From: Rhodothermaceae bacterium
GTDB taxonomy: Bacteria > Bacteroidota > Rhodothermia > Rhodothermales > Bin80
Direction of reading: 5' to 3'
DNA length: 64,000 nt
Assembly: GCA_009838195.1 (NCBI GenBank)
Contig: VXSC01000047.1
Location: 124,001 to 188,000 of the forward strand
A program made the translations under genes and the position numbers. Shown piece by piece: positions 35,180 to 44,615 of this stretch (the first letter of the stretch is position 1; each line of letters begins with the position of its first letter). Under the pieces are notes generated by a model, which searched no databases, was not told where the DNA came from, and worked only from the letters and a program-made list of their open reading frames with translations.

Positions 35180-36352
35180 TTGTTGACCCGTAACCGCTAC
35201 CTGCTGCATGCCGGGCTATTTGTCGTAACGCTTCTCTCCACCGCCCTTACCGGCGCAGTGGTATTCATTGGTCGGAGCGTAGCCTGGGAAGCAGGAGATG
35301 CTGTGCTGAATATTGGCGGAATCCCATTTACTACGGCATTTCTGGCCGACGCATTTACGTTTGGTGGAGCACTGATCGCTTTTTTGACCATCCATGAATT
35401 TGGTCATTATATTGCCGGTCGGCTCCACCGTGTTAAAACCTCGCTCCCCTATTTTATCCCATCTCCCCTGATCGGGATTGGCACGCTTGGGGCTGTCATC
35501 AGTATCCGCGAACCGATCCCGAACCTGACAAAACTCTTTGATATTGGTGCTGCGGGGCCGATTGCCGGGTTTGTGATGGTCTTGATCCTTCTGGTCTGGG
35601 CAATGGCAACCTTGCCCTCCCCTGAGTATATGTTTGGCGTTGGAGGGCATGAACCGCTACTCGACTATATTCGAGCGACTGGAAAATTTCCAGAGACTCC
35701 AATTTCTGACGCTCCTTCAGGGGGGCGACTGACTCTGGGAGCAACCCCGCTGTACTGGGCACTTACACAGGTATTCCCAAATGTGCCTCCACTGTACGAA
35801 ATGTACCACTATCCCCTCTTGTTTGCGGCTTGGCTGGGACTTTTTTTTACAGCACTTAACCTGATGCCCGTCGGCCAATTGGACGGAGGCCATATCGTCT
35901 ATGCACTCTTCGGACCGAAATGGCATGCCCGAATCTCCCGTACATTCATTTTCATGATGCTCTCGTCCATGGCTGTGGGAGCTGCATTGGTGCTTCCCGG
36001 CATGCTCATTACCATGACTGGAAGTGAGCAGATCGGAAAAATCTTACTCTGGTTCATTCTCGGCGCATTTTTGGCGCTCTGTACACGTCGAGTATTCGGG
36101 GAACGGTGGTGGCTGATGACACTGACGATTCTCGTGCTTGCCTCCTTTGCATCGGCGGTGCCGGATGCGTTGAACTGGTTTGGGTACTTTGGCTGGTTCC
36201 CGTGGTGCCTGCTGTTGATCTTTGTGGTGAAGGTAGACCATCCGCCTGTTCCACTGTCCCATCCCCTCACAAACCGACGGCGGCTGATCGGCTATTTCAC
36301 TCTGGCCATCTTTATTCTGTGTTTCAGTATCAAACCTCTTTACAGTGTATAA
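35180..36352 (+). CDS. site-2 protease family (M50) membrane metalloprotease
   Basis: The 390-residue polytopic membrane protein starts at TTG (35180). It has the zinc-binding HEFGH motif (His72, Glu73, His76) in a transmembrane segment and the third ligand region NLMPVGQLDGGHIVYALFG. PYFIPSPLIGIGTLGAV is also typical of the group. This is the M50 family without an inserted PDZ domain, similar to the Sll0528/FtsH-associated type. Such enzymes cut transmembrane substrates such as anti-sigma factors or signal peptide remnants. No sigma/anti-sigma gene is adjacent; 8 bases downstream begins a lipoprotein gene of a T9SS-linked operon. Confidence 0.9.
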   Translation: MLTRNRYLLHAGLFVVTLLSTALTGAVVFIGRSVAWEAGDAVLNIGGIPFTTAFLADAFTFGGALIAFLTIHEFGHYIAGRLHRVKTSLPYFIPSPLIGIGTLGAVISIREPIPNLTKLFDIGAAGPIAGFVMVLILLVWAMATLPSPEYMFGVGGHEPLLDYIRATGKFPETPISDAPSGGRLTLGATPLYWALTQVFPNVPPLYEMYHYPLLFAAWLGLFFTALNLMPVGQLDGGHIVYALFGPKWHARISRTFIFMMLSSMAVGAALVLPGMLITMTGSEQIGKILLWFILGAFLALCTRRVFGERWWLMTLTILVLASFASAVPDALNWFGYFGWFPWCLLLIFVVKVDHPPVPLSHPLTNRRRLIGYFTLAIFILCFSIKPLYSV

Positions 36353-36360
36353 GCGTTACC

Positions 36361-37194
36361 TTGACACGCTCACATCAACTTATTTTTCTCCTGTTCATCG
36401 CCTACGTGGCTGCATGTGACTCTGTACCAGATTCACTCCTGGAGACTTCTGAGCGACTTCCACAGATCACAGGATTTTCGATCACACCCCAACGTGTTGA
36501 TTTCGCCTTCCTGGATCAATCCACTATTGAGGGAGATAGCGTGCACATCTCGCTTGACATGATGGTTGAAGTCGTGTCGCCAGGAAGCCCGGTAGCGCAG
36601 GTTTCTTATGCAATCCTATCTACAGACACGACCGGGGTCCCGCTCCGCACCGGCAGCCTGTCTTCGAAAGGAGATGGCATTCATACTGGTCGCGCAAATA
36701 TAACCTTGAGCGCACTGGATGTAGAGAGTTACCCTGTCCTTGTCTATGCTATCGATGCGAATAATCGCCTCGGTGGTGAAGCCAGAACCGCGTTAGAATA
36801 TGTACGCACCTTTGAGCCTAGCTTTCCCCCGGTCATCGAAGAGCTGATCATTCCTGAACGAATTCAGCGGCCAGCTGCTGGTGAGCCTGCCCAAAGCCTG
36901 ATCTTCATTGCAGAAGTCTCCGATCCAGACGGACTTAATAATGTGAGAACCGTGGAGTTTTGGAATGAGTCTGATCCTGGTACCCGATACCCGCTATGCG
37001 ACGACGGGAATCTGAGCCCCTGTGGGTCAAGTATTGAAAGTGGGGATGCGGAGGCCGGAGATGGCCTATATACACGTACCGTTTTTATTCTGAGTTCAAA
37101 TAGTCTTGGTTTTAACACTTTCATATTTGAAGCAATTGATCGCGCTGGGCTGCGTAGTCAACAGGTCAGTCATACAGTGGAGATCTACGAATGA
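36361..37194 (+). CDS. lipoprotein with Ig-like domains, unknown
   Basis: I choose the TTG at 36361 as start, 8 bases after the protease stop. It gives a good lipoprotein signal (MTRSHQLIFLLFIAYVAAC) and 277 residues. A longer frame upstream would overlap the protease gene by nearly 250 bases. The mature part looks like two Ig- or cadherin-like beta domains, the second containing FIAEVSDPDGLNNVRTVEFW and a C-terminal FEAIDRAGLRSQQ. No enzyme motif is seen. It overlaps the propeller gene by 4 bases, so it probably belongs functionally with the propeller and the PorV-like barrels, perhaps as a surface or periplasmic accessory lipoprotein. Confidence 0.78.
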   Translation: MTRSHQLIFLLFIAYVAACDSVPDSLLETSERLPQITGFSITPQRVDFAFLDQSTIEGDSVHISLDMMVEVVSPGSPVAQVSYAILSTDTTGVPLRTGSLSSKGDGIHTGRANITLSALDVESYPVLVYAIDANNRLGGEARTALEYVRTFEPSFPPVIEELIIPERIQRPAAGEPAQSLIFIAEVSDPDGLNNVRTVEFWNESDPGTRYPLCDDGNLSPCGSSIESGDAEAGDGLYTRTVFILSSNSLGFNTFIFEAIDRAGLRSQQVSHTVEIYE

Positions 37195-38780
37195 TATCTC
37201 GTGCACTTCTCGGGATTCTGGTGACCCTTGTTGCTCCGCTACAAGCGCAAGACTTGGTACTTTCCCCTGGAATTCTCTCTAACAATATTACGAACCTTGC
37301 CGCGGCAGGTCCCTCAATCTGGGTAGGACCCTATCTGAATGTATCGCATGACGGAGGAGAAACGTGGCAGGCTGTCAATGCCGAACCATTTCAAGATTTT
37401 TCAAACTCCGTCTATTCACTGGCGATCAGTGGCCAATCTATCTGGGCAGGTGTGGGGAATCAATACACACGAAGAGATGGTGAGGGGCGATTGCAGAGAA
37501 TCAACGAAATCACTGGAATCCTGCATTCTCCCGATGGCGGAGATACATGGAATTACTGGCTTCCTGCACCACCGGTAGACGATGATCCGGTGACTACCGG
37601 ACTACTTGATAACCCGGACGATTCACAGATCACCTACGGAACCGTTACGCTCACCACCTTGCCCATTACCGTTCCGGCACAGGTCGCGCCATGGGATTTA
37701 GATTTTGATCCTGGCACCGAGACTCTCTGGATCGCGGGACAACTCTCGGGACTTCGTCGCAGTCCCGATTTGGGACGAACCTGGGAGCGTGTTGTACTCC
37801 CTCCAGATACGACCTCCTACCTTGGACCGGAATTAGGATATGATTTCCCGTTCACGGTGCAACCGGTAGGAATTGCGGTTAGTATGTTTCATGGCCTCAA
37901 CTTTCAGGCCTATGCTGTACTGGTTGACGAAACCGGTACGATCTGGGCAGGAACTGCCGGCGGTCTCAACCGCTCAGAAGACGGAGGCACGAGTTGGTAC
38001 CACTACACGACAGACGACGGTATGCTCGGAAACTGGATTATTTCCATTGAAGAGCAGCCCCGCGGAACACAGCCTCCGGCGATCTGGATGACGAACTGGC
38101 CGGGGCGGGGAAGAGGCCAGGGCCACGGAATAGCTGTTACCCGTGACCAGGGTGCCACTTTCCAAACCGCTCTGCACGGCGAAGAGTGCTCCGACTTTGC
38201 GTTTGATGGCCCACGAGTCTACGTTGCCTGTGAACGAGGATTATACCAGTCCCGGGATGATGGAATCACGTTTTTCTTCAATAATGAATTCATTGACCGT
38301 GAAGATCCGGTACGGAGTATGCGCCCTGGTGCGCGAGTATATGCCGTTGAAGTAACGGACGATGCGGTTTGGGTTTCGTCACAGGACGGACTGTTTAAGA
38401 GTACGGATCAAGGAAATTCCTGGAGAATTTTTCGAACAGAAGTCCCACTCGACCCAACCAGTCTTCCAGCAATCATTCCAGAAGGTCGGGTGCCAAAGGT
38501 ATCAACCTACGCTTATCCAAACCCGTTTTCACCGTCTACGGATCGCTTGGTCCGCCTGCGCTATGATTTGGATCAATCGCAGACGGTGACTATCCGGATC
38601 TTTGATTTCAGTATGACCCTTGTCCGAGAGATCTCCTCTGCAACCGGTTCTGCCGGAGCAAATGAAGTGGCCTGGGACGGTACAGATGATCAAGGGGTAC
38701 GACTGGCGAATGGCCCCTATTTCTATGCCATTCAGGCACAGCAGGGTACGTTCTGGGGCAAAATCTTGATCGCCGAGTAG
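37191..38780 (+). CDS. secreted Asp-box beta-propeller with T9SS/FlgD-like C-terminal domain
   Basis: The 529-residue protein has a signal peptide (MISRALLGILVTLVAPLQA). It carries about seven Asp-box/BNR-like repeats: SHDGGETW, SPDGGDTW, SPDLGRTW, SEDGGTSW, TRDQGATF, SRDDGITF and STDQGNSW, as in sialidase- or two-component-regulator-type propellers. The last ~90 residues (AYPNPFSPSTDRLVRLRY to GPYFYAIQAQQG and ILIAE) form a FlgD-like Ig/T9SS sorting domain. It is therefore a predicted T9SS cargo exposed on the surface or released. No catalytic sialidase residues are evident, so binding or scaffolding is as likely as catalysis. It is followed 2 bases later by a PorV-like barrel gene. Confidence 0.85.
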   Translation: MISRALLGILVTLVAPLQAQDLVLSPGILSNNITNLAAAGPSIWVGPYLNVSHDGGETWQAVNAEPFQDFSNSVYSLAISGQSIWAGVGNQYTRRDGEGRLQRINEITGILHSPDGGDTWNYWLPAPPVDDDPVTTGLLDNPDDSQITYGTVTLTTLPITVPAQVAPWDLDFDPGTETLWIAGQLSGLRRSPDLGRTWERVVLPPDTTSYLGPELGYDFPFTVQPVGIAVSMFHGLNFQAYAVLVDETGTIWAGTAGGLNRSEDGGTSWYHYTTDDGMLGNWIISIEEQPRGTQPPAIWMTNWPGRGRGQGHGIAVTRDQGATFQTALHGEECSDFAFDGPRVYVACERGLYQSRDDGITFFFNNEFIDREDPVRSMRPGARVYAVEVTDDAVWVSSQDGLFKSTDQGNSWRIFRTEVPLDPTSLPAIIPEGRVPKVSTYAYPNPFSPSTDRLVRLRYDLDQSQTVTIRIFDFSMTLVREISSATGSAGANEVAWDGTDDQGVRLANGPYFYAIQAQQGTFWGKILIAE

Positions 38781-38782
38781 AG

Positions 38783-39790
38783 ATGAGACACTCCTTGTAC
38801 TTGTGTCTTCTACTGCTTTTGCCCGGCGTAGCCATGGCCCAGACTGCTGGACAGATTGGTCGCATGGGATTTGGGGGTCGGGGAATTGCCGTCGGGAATG
38901 CCCTGGCTGGAGACGCATCTGGTTTCGCCAGCCCATTTTATAACCCCGCACTTGCCCCCTATATCAAGAATCAGAGCCTTGGTCTCAGTGCAGCACTGAT
39001 GACCCAGGATCGCCAACTGCAGTTCGTGGAACTCCAGACCCCTCTCAGGCCATTAGCGGGTATTGCTGCTGGACTCATCCATACGGGGGTCCAGGATATT
39101 GACCAACGCAACTCAAGTGGCTATCATATCAGTATGGTCTCAACAAATGAGTTTGCCTTTTTTGCTGCCTTCGGAGTGCGTGTGGGCAGCAAAGCATCAA
39201 TCGGTGTGGGGTTACAACTATTTCGGAACGACTTACATAGTGACCTGCCAGCTGTCCAAACTTTTGGCCTCGATATTGGCATAGGGGTTCATGTTCTTCC
39301 TTCTTTACACATCGGTTTGGTCTTGGACGACCTCCTCGCAAAGTACAGTTGGGATACAATCAATCAGGATGGGGCTGGAGTGACTGATAAATTCCCGACG
39401 CGCCTGCGCGTCGGAGCATCCTGGGTCCTTCTGGAAGAGCGGCTGCAACTTCTTGCCGAGTACGAATCAAGCTTTTCTGTACGACAAATCCGGGAATCCA
39501 GTGTTATCTTCACGGGCAGGGCGCCAAGGGAAACCTTCGAGACGCGTGAGCTTACCCTTCATCAAAGCCATTTTCGCGTGGGTGCAGAATATACTCTGGT
39601 CCCCCAGTTCGTCATTCGCGCCGGGATGGGACGAATGGAAGAATTCTCAAGTGGTGGCCCACGCCCCAGTGCAGGATTTATGGTTGAGCAGCCCCTAGGG
39701 CTCCTGGTTACACAGGTTGCGTATACCGCTGTACTAGAGCCGTATGCCCTAGGCACAATGCATCTTATTACCCTGCGATTTTTTCTGTGA
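38783..39790 (+). CDS. PorV/PorQ-like outer-membrane barrel, divergent
   Basis: This 335-residue protein has a signal peptide (MRHSLYLCLLLLLPGVAMA). Its N-terminal motif GRGIAVGNALAGDASGFASP followed by FYNPALAPY corresponds to the GMGGAxxAxxxDxxAxYWNPAGLA motif of PorV/PorQ and UPF0164 proteins. The rest is a FadL-like barrel with strands every 10-12 residues, closing with LITLRFFL. PorV is the shuttle barrel of T9SS that presents cargo to the sortase. This copy is divergent and sits beside a T9SS cargo gene and a second PorV-like gene, so cargo-specific shuttling is a reasonable inference. It overlaps the next gene by 4 bases (GTGA). Confidence 0.8.
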   Translation: MRHSLYLCLLLLLPGVAMAQTAGQIGRMGFGGRGIAVGNALAGDASGFASPFYNPALAPYIKNQSLGLSAALMTQDRQLQFVELQTPLRPLAGIAAGLIHTGVQDIDQRNSSGYHISMVSTNEFAFFAAFGVRVGSKASIGVGLQLFRNDLHSDLPAVQTFGLDIGIGVHVLPSLHIGLVLDDLLAKYSWDTINQDGAGVTDKFPTRLRVGASWVLLEERLQLLAEYESSFSVRQIRESSVIFTGRAPRETFETRELTLHQSHFRVGAEYTLVPQFVIRAGMGRMEEFSSGGPRPSAGFMVEQPLGLLVTQVAYTAVLEPYALGTMHLITLRFFL

Positions 39791-40701
39791 GCATGCGCAT
39801 ACTTGTAGTCCTAGGACTGACCTTACTGGCTGCTCCCGCTATGGGACAGGGGACTGGTCTGAGTTTTCTGCGGATCGGGGTCAATGCACATGCAGGTTCA
39901 ATGGGCGATGCACAAGTATCAAATGTTCGTAATGCCTTCGCAACCTACTGGAATCCAGCTGGATTAGCAGGAGGGAGCAATTCCGCGGCTGGATCTCATC
40001 GCCTATGGATCGGGGACGTCAGGGTCTATGATGTTGCCGCCCAGCTTCCAATCGGCCCCAACAGTGCGTGGGGCTTGGCATTGACTGCTACAGATAGTGG
40101 TGATCTGGAGGCACGAACTCAACCAGGAGAACCAGATGGCCTCTTCGGTGCCCAGTTTATTAGTGCTGGAGTGAGCTATGCACGCGTCCTAAGTGGACTA
40201 CGAGTAGGGATGACCGCCAAATATCTCCGTGAGCGGATATTTGATACGAGTGCGTCAGGGTATGCAGTAGATTTTGGGGTTCAGGCAGATGTTCTTGATG
40301 GACGCCTGAATTTCGGGGCAGGACTCCGTAATCTCGGCCGTATGAGCCCCCTGGAAACGAAACGGACCCCCCTCCCGCGTCTAGTACAAGGAGGCATTGC
40401 CCTGTCACCACTGCAAATCATCACCGCATTTGACGAGGCCCGCCTTCTGGACCTGATGATAAGTATTGAAGCTTCTCACCTATTCGATGATCGCCTAACA
40501 CGATTACACCTTGGATGCGGAGTCACAATCATGGAGTTGGTTGACCTGCGTGGTGGCTATATCTCCAACGATGAACTGCGGAGCTACACTTTTGGGATTG
40601 GATTGTTCTTTGACAGCATTGACGCGGATTATGCGTACATTCCCTTTGAGGACGGATTTGATGGCCCTGGACATATGCTGAGCCTTTTGTACTACTGGTA
40701 A
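39787..40701 (+). CDS. PorV/PorQ family outer-membrane barrel
   Basis: This 304-residue protein starts at the overlapping GTG at 39787, or the ATG at 39793. A signal peptide ends APAMGQ. The motif SFLRIGVNAHAGSMGDAQVS, then NAFATYWNPAGLAGG, is the canonical PorV/PorQ opening, and a FadL-like barrel follows, closing with MLSLLYYW. PorV/PorQ proteins handle T9SS cargo at the outer membrane. It is the last gene of the protease-lipoprotein-propeller-barrel-barrel unit and is closer to consensus than its neighbour. No porT, porU, sprA or gldKLMN genes are present in the window. Confidence 0.87.
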   Translation: MSMRILVVLGLTLLAAPAMGQGTGLSFLRIGVNAHAGSMGDAQVSNVRNAFATYWNPAGLAGGSNSAAGSHRLWIGDVRVYDVAAQLPIGPNSAWGLALTATDSGDLEARTQPGEPDGLFGAQFISAGVSYARVLSGLRVGMTAKYLRERIFDTSASGYAVDFGVQADVLDGRLNFGAGLRNLGRMSPLETKRTPLPRLVQGGIALSPLQIITAFDEARLLDLMISIEASHLFDDRLTRLHLGCGVTIMELVDLRGGYISNDELRSYTFGIGLFFDSIDADYAYIPFEDGFDGPGHMLSLLYYW

Positions 40702-40773
40702 ACAATGATCCGTTTGAACCCAGATGCCTTTAACTCCCGTACTACAGATTTCTTCATAAACATTTGAGATATC

Positions 40774-41022
40774 ATGGGAATCTTTAGTTGGGCACTTTTT
40801 GGGCTTCTAGCCGGAGCACTAGCGAGATGGATCTATCCCGGAGAGCAGGGCTATGGGATATTCAAAACCATGTTCATCGGGATTATAGGCGGCCTTCTTG
40901 GTGGCTGGGCTGGCAGCATATTTTTTGATGTCGGTGCACTTGGCTTTGACTGGCGAAGCCTGCTCGTTGCCGTTCTTGGTGCAATGTTTGTAATCTGGGT
41001 TTGGGAGCGGATTCGCAAATAG
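40774..41022 (+). CDS. GlsB/YeaQ/YmgE family small membrane protein
   Basis: This 82-residue protein has three hydrophobic helices and the family pattern LFGLLAGALARWIYPGEQG followed by GIIGGLLGGWAG. The family is often named transglycosylase-associated or stress-response membrane protein, and its molecular role is unproven. It starts 72 bases after the PorV-like gene and is followed 32 bases later by the AI-2E family exporter, so it could be co-transcribed with either side. Confidence 0.88.
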   Translation: MGIFSWALFGLLAGALARWIYPGEQGYGIFKTMFIGIIGGLLGGWAGSIFFDVGALGFDWRSLLVAVLGAMFVIWVWERIRK

Positions 41023-41054
41023 AGCATTCAACAAGAAAATACACGGAAGCGTAA

Positions 41055-42149
41055 GTGACAAGTCCAAGTGTAAACTTCTCAAATTTCAAGCCCCAGAGAA
41101 TTGTATACTTCCTATTGGGATTAATTGCGGCGTTTGTTGTCGGCGTTACACTGCTTGAGCTCCGCAGTGTCCTTGTGCCTTTTTCTGTGGCACTGCTTTT
41201 ATCGTTCATATTTCAGCCCATTGTACTCTATCTCAAGGCACGCCGGATCCCCATGGTAATTGCCTTGGTCGTCGTTTTTGTGGTGCTTGCCGCAGCTGCG
41301 ACGATCGTTGGATATATCGTGTATTCAAGTGCGCAGTCATTGGCAACTGCTGCGGATCGCTATCTGCCACGCATTCAAACGGTCATTGCAGATATTGAAG
41401 CACTCCTTCAGAGTGCTGCGGCAGTGATGGGATTAGAAGAAGGTCGGCTTGACCTGAGTCAGGTCATTGACCCATCTATCGTTTCTACATTACTTCAAAG
41501 CGGAATCGGTGAGGCGTTTACTTTTGCAGGAAATACATTTCTAGTCCTCCTGTTTATGCTGTTTATTCTGGCAGGAAGTGGCGAACTGGTGGTAAAAGTT
41601 CGGCGTGCATATCCCGAAAGTATTGCGGCTCGAATTGCCTCTGTGACTGACAATATCAGCCAACAGGTTCGCCAGTACCTCGTCGCAAAGACGTTGGTCA
41701 GCGTAGGTACAGGTCTGCTCATCTTTCTTGTCCTCTGGCTCTTGGGAGTTGACTATGCCATCTTCTGGGGATTTTTGGCATTCATCTTGAACTACATCCC
41801 CAACATCGGATCGTTCGTTGCCGTGATCCTTCCGTTCTGCTTCGCATTGCTGCAGTTTGATACGTTAACGATCCCGATCATAGCTGCGCTTTTGATGTGG
41901 CTCATTCAGATGGTCATGGGCAATGTTGTTGATCCAAGGCTCATGGCATTCAGCCTGAACCTCAGCCCCCTTCTGGTGATTGTATCTCTCATATTCTGGG
42001 GATGGCTCTGGGGCATAGCGGGTATGATTCTTGCCGTGCCATTGACAGCAACCATAAAAATCTTCTTCGAGAATATTGACAGCCTACGGCCCATTGCAGT
42101 TTTAATGGGCTCGGTGAATGGAGCCTCGGACTCTCCAGAAGAACCGTAG
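41055..42149 (+). CDS. AI-2E family (PerM/TqsA-like) membrane transporter
   Basis: This 364-residue polytopic protein starts at GTG (41055). The helix layout is that of the AI-2E exporter family: two N-terminal helix pairs (ALLLSFIFQPIVLYLKARRI), an amphipathic extracytoplasmic segment with many small residues (~90-150), then helices with NYIPNIGSFVAVILPF and GNVVDPRLMAFSLNLSPLLV, the family signature. Members have been linked to autoinducer-2, sodium/proton or general efflux, so the substrate is unknown. It ends 96 bases before a convergent lipoprotein gene, and I see no strong terminator between them. Confidence 0.92.
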   Translation: MTSPSVNFSNFKPQRIVYFLLGLIAAFVVGVTLLELRSVLVPFSVALLLSFIFQPIVLYLKARRIPMVIALVVVFVVLAAAATIVGYIVYSSAQSLATAADRYLPRIQTVIADIEALLQSAAAVMGLEEGRLDLSQVIDPSIVSTLLQSGIGEAFTFAGNTFLVLLFMLFILAGSGELVVKVRRAYPESIAARIASVTDNISQQVRQYLVAKTLVSVGTGLLIFLVLWLLGVDYAIFWGFLAFILNYIPNIGSFVAVILPFCFALLQFDTLTIPIIAALLMWLIQMVMGNVVDPRLMAFSLNLSPLLVIVSLIFWGWLWGIAGMILAVPLTATIKIFFENIDSLRPIAVLMGSVNGASDSPEEP

Positions 42150-42245
42150 GGCTTGGAAGTATCTACTTGCCTTCACCTCTCATCCTAACTCTGACTACCT
42201 TTATCCACGTGTAGGTCAGAGTACTCTACGAACTGATCCCCGATG

Positions 42246-42926
42246 CTACAATTCACCTAGGGGAAGCAGGTCCTCGTCACCAATATTCACCCTTATATCG
42301 TGTCCGCAGGCGGAGCCTTCCAGATAGATCGGTGGAGCGGAGTCGTCTTCAGACAGCGAGTCAGCAGCAAACTCAAAGGCTGCGTCAATGGGACAATCCC
42401 CATTCCTGTCTCCGACTGCCCAGTCGAGCGCTCCCCTCAGGGAGCCATCAAGGGTTAGGGCTTCAAATAAACCAAATATCTCAAATTGTATGGTGTACTC
42501 AAGGTCGGGATCACCCACTACGACAAAGTCGGTTCCATTCGGGGCCCTAATCCCGCAGGACATCGGGACAGCACGAAGGACAGTGTTCGACCCGAAGCTG
42601 GGTGGAACTTCATTCTCGAAGTTAACAATCTTGCCGGCCATCTGAACTTCGCCTCCGTTTTCGCACGGCGTCGTCCATTCCAGCGACAATTCGAGTTCCA
42701 AGTCATCAAAACCAATCTCGACATCCTCAAGCGCGGTATCGTCGGCCATAACCTCGAGCATGCCGAGGACCAAGTTCTCGGATTCGCTCTCAGTCAGCGG
42801 CGGGCCACCGTTATCGGCTGAGGAGTCACACCCTACCAACAGGGCAAGTAGAGCGCTGCACAGCAGCGCGGAGCGGATCAAATAGGTTATGGCTTTTCTG
42901 CGTCGATTTTGATTGAGGTGTATCAA
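42246..42926 (-). CDS. acidic lipoprotein, unknown function
   Basis: This 226-residue protein has a long N-terminal positively charged/hydrophobic signal ending LLALLVGC (Cys near residue 33), so it is a predicted lipoprotein. The mature part is strongly acidic (many Asp/Glu, such as EDVEIGFDDLELEL) and has four further Cys that could form two disulfides, with a beta-rich pattern. No known domain is recognised. It is monocistronic: convergent with the exporter gene and separated from argH by 207 bases with no recognised content. A surface or periplasmic role is inferred from the lipobox only. Confidence 0.65.
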   Translation of the reverse strand: MIHLNQNRRRKAITYLIRSALLCSALLALLVGCDSSADNGGPPLTESESENLVLGMLEVMADDTALEDVEIGFDDLELELSLEWTTPCENGGEVQMAGKIVNFENEVPPSFGSNTVLRAVPMSCGIRAPNGTDFVVVGDPDLEYTIQFEIFGLFEALTLDGSLRGALDWAVGDRNGDCPIDAAFEFAADSLSEDDSAPPIYLEGSACGHDIRVNIGDEDLLPLGEL

Positions 42927-43133
42927 AAAGTACGGATTAATTCCATTATCAATATTGCACTGACGATGGCGCTCGAATCGACTGCCATAGTCAACTGGAG
43001 CTATGCGACACGTTGCTCATCTGTGGGAGTACCTGACAATTCCGGCACGGGCGCGGAAAATACCGATTATAGGCGATGCATACCGCTTGGCGGCGCTGAT
43101 CTATTCCACTGGAAATTACGTGTGTGAACTGGA

Positions 43134-44561
43134 TCAATCGGATTCCCAGCCAGCAACTTCACTCTTGAGTTGCTCTTGTGCAAGCTTGATCTCCCGCTCC
43201 ACCTCTGTTGTTGCCGTTCCACCAAGGCTATTCCGCGCATTCACAACTGCATCTAACTCCAGATATTCCAACACATCGTCCCCAATCAATGGGCTCACCT
43301 TCCGCATCTTTTCAATCGGTAATGATTCCAGCGGGATTCCTTCCTCCAGGCAGATTGCAACTAAACGCCCCACCACGTTGTGTGCCTGTCGAAATGGCAT
43401 CCCCTTACGTGCCAAATAATCTGCCAGATCTGTGGCATTGCTGAACGCAGAACCCGCAGCAACTCTCATACGCTCTGCGTGCACTTGAATTCCAGAAAGC
43501 ATCGCGGAGTAAATCTTGAGGGACGCCTGGAGAGTATCTGCCGCATCAAAAACTCCCTCCTTATCCTCCTGCATGTCCTTGTTATACGTCAGAGGCAACC
43601 CCTTCATCGTCATAAGCAACGCCATGAGGCTACCACACACCCGGCCAGTCTTCCCTCGAATAAGTTCACACATGTCAGGATTCTTTTTCTGGGGCATGAT
43701 ACTGCTGCCCGTAGTGTGACTATCCGGCAACGTGATAAAGCCAAACTCCTGACTAGACCACAGAATGAGTTCTTCGCTCAATCTTGACAGGTGTACCATG
43801 ACAATACTACTGAACGAGAGAAAATCCAGCACAAAATCCCGATCACTGACTGCATCCATAGAATTCAAGGCAAGTCCTTTGAATCCCAACTGCTCCGCGG
43901 TTGTACCTCGATCAATATCGAAACTTGTCCCCGCCAAGGCTCCAGCACCGAGGGGCGAATCATTCATCCGCTCCAATGTCTGAGAAAGGCGCTCCGAGTC
44001 CCGGCTGAACATTGCATAGTAGGCCATCAGATGATGCGCGAAAAGAACTGGTTGTGCGACCTGTAGGTGCGTATAGCCCGGCATGATCACATCCAGATGC
44101 GCTTCAGAAAGATGTACGAGTGTTGACCGAAATGCATGCAACTCTGCCCCAATCTGCTTACCCGCCGTTCGCAACCATAAACGTAAATCCGTAGCGACCT
44201 GGTCATTGCGGCTTCGTGCAGTATGTAATTTTCCGCCCACAGAACCAATTCGCCTAGTCAATTCGTGCTCAATGTTCATGTGGACATCTTCAAGCGCAGG
44301 GTCCCAGGTAAATTTCTCTGCAAGAATATCTCCCCGAATCTCTTCCAGTCCTGTACAAATCACTTTGCACTCCTCTTCGGAAAGAATCCCCTGAGACATC
44401 AGCATTGATGCGTGTGCGATGGAACCTTCTATATCTTCTATTGCCATTCGCTTGTCGACATCTATTGATGCACCGAAAACCTGGACCAGTCTATCTGTTT
44501 CTTCTACAAAGCGACCGCCCCACATGCGCTTTGGATCACCCGTGCTACGTTGCTTTTCCAT
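43134..44561 (-). CDS. argH: argininosuccinate lyase
   Basis: ArgH cleaves argininosuccinate to arginine and fumarate, the last step of arginine synthesis. The 475 residues open with MWGGRFVEETDRLVQVFGAS after a short charged leader. They carry the family pieces TARSRNDQVATDLRLWLR, a PGYTHLQVAQP stretch with the catalytic His, and the fumarase/ASL signature GSSIMPQKKNPD. Length is normal. No other arg gene lies nearby. The start is 54 bases from a divergent outer-membrane protein gene. Confidence 0.96.
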   Translation of the reverse strand: MEKQRSTGDPKRMWGGRFVEETDRLVQVFGASIDVDKRMAIEDIEGSIAHASMLMSQGILSEEECKVICTGLEEIRGDILAEKFTWDPALEDVHMNIEHELTRRIGSVGGKLHTARSRNDQVATDLRLWLRTAGKQIGAELHAFRSTLVHLSEAHLDVIMPGYTHLQVAQPVLFAHHLMAYYAMFSRDSERLSQTLERMNDSPLGAGALAGTSFDIDRGTTAEQLGFKGLALNSMDAVSDRDFVLDFLSFSSIVMVHLSRLSEELILWSSQEFGFITLPDSHTTGSSIMPQKKNPDMCELIRGKTGRVCGSLMALLMTMKGLPLTYNKDMQEDKEGVFDAADTLQASLKIYSAMLSGIQVHAERMRVAAGSAFSNATDLADYLARKGMPFRQAHNVVGRLVAICLEEGIPLESLPIEKMRKVSPLIGDDVLEYLELDAVVNARNSLGGTATTEVEREIKLAQEQLKSEVAGWESD

Positions 44562-44615
44562 TAGAGGACTGCATTTCCTGTTATCCGCAAATAAAATAGG
44601 ATTCCCTACCGTAAA
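44562..44615. promoter_or_regulatory. short divergent control region argH / DUF5916 gene
   Basis: Only 54 bases separate the argH start (minus) from the next start (plus), so promoters for both probably reach into the coding ends. The sequence is AT-rich near 44588-44600 (CAAATAAAATAGG). No ARG-box palindrome is evident to me. Confidence 0.3.

Noticed and set aside
43003-43419. Plus-strand open frame at the argH end and in its 3' spacer
   Set aside because: Most of it is antisense to argH, and the remaining part in the spacer shows no recognisable family.
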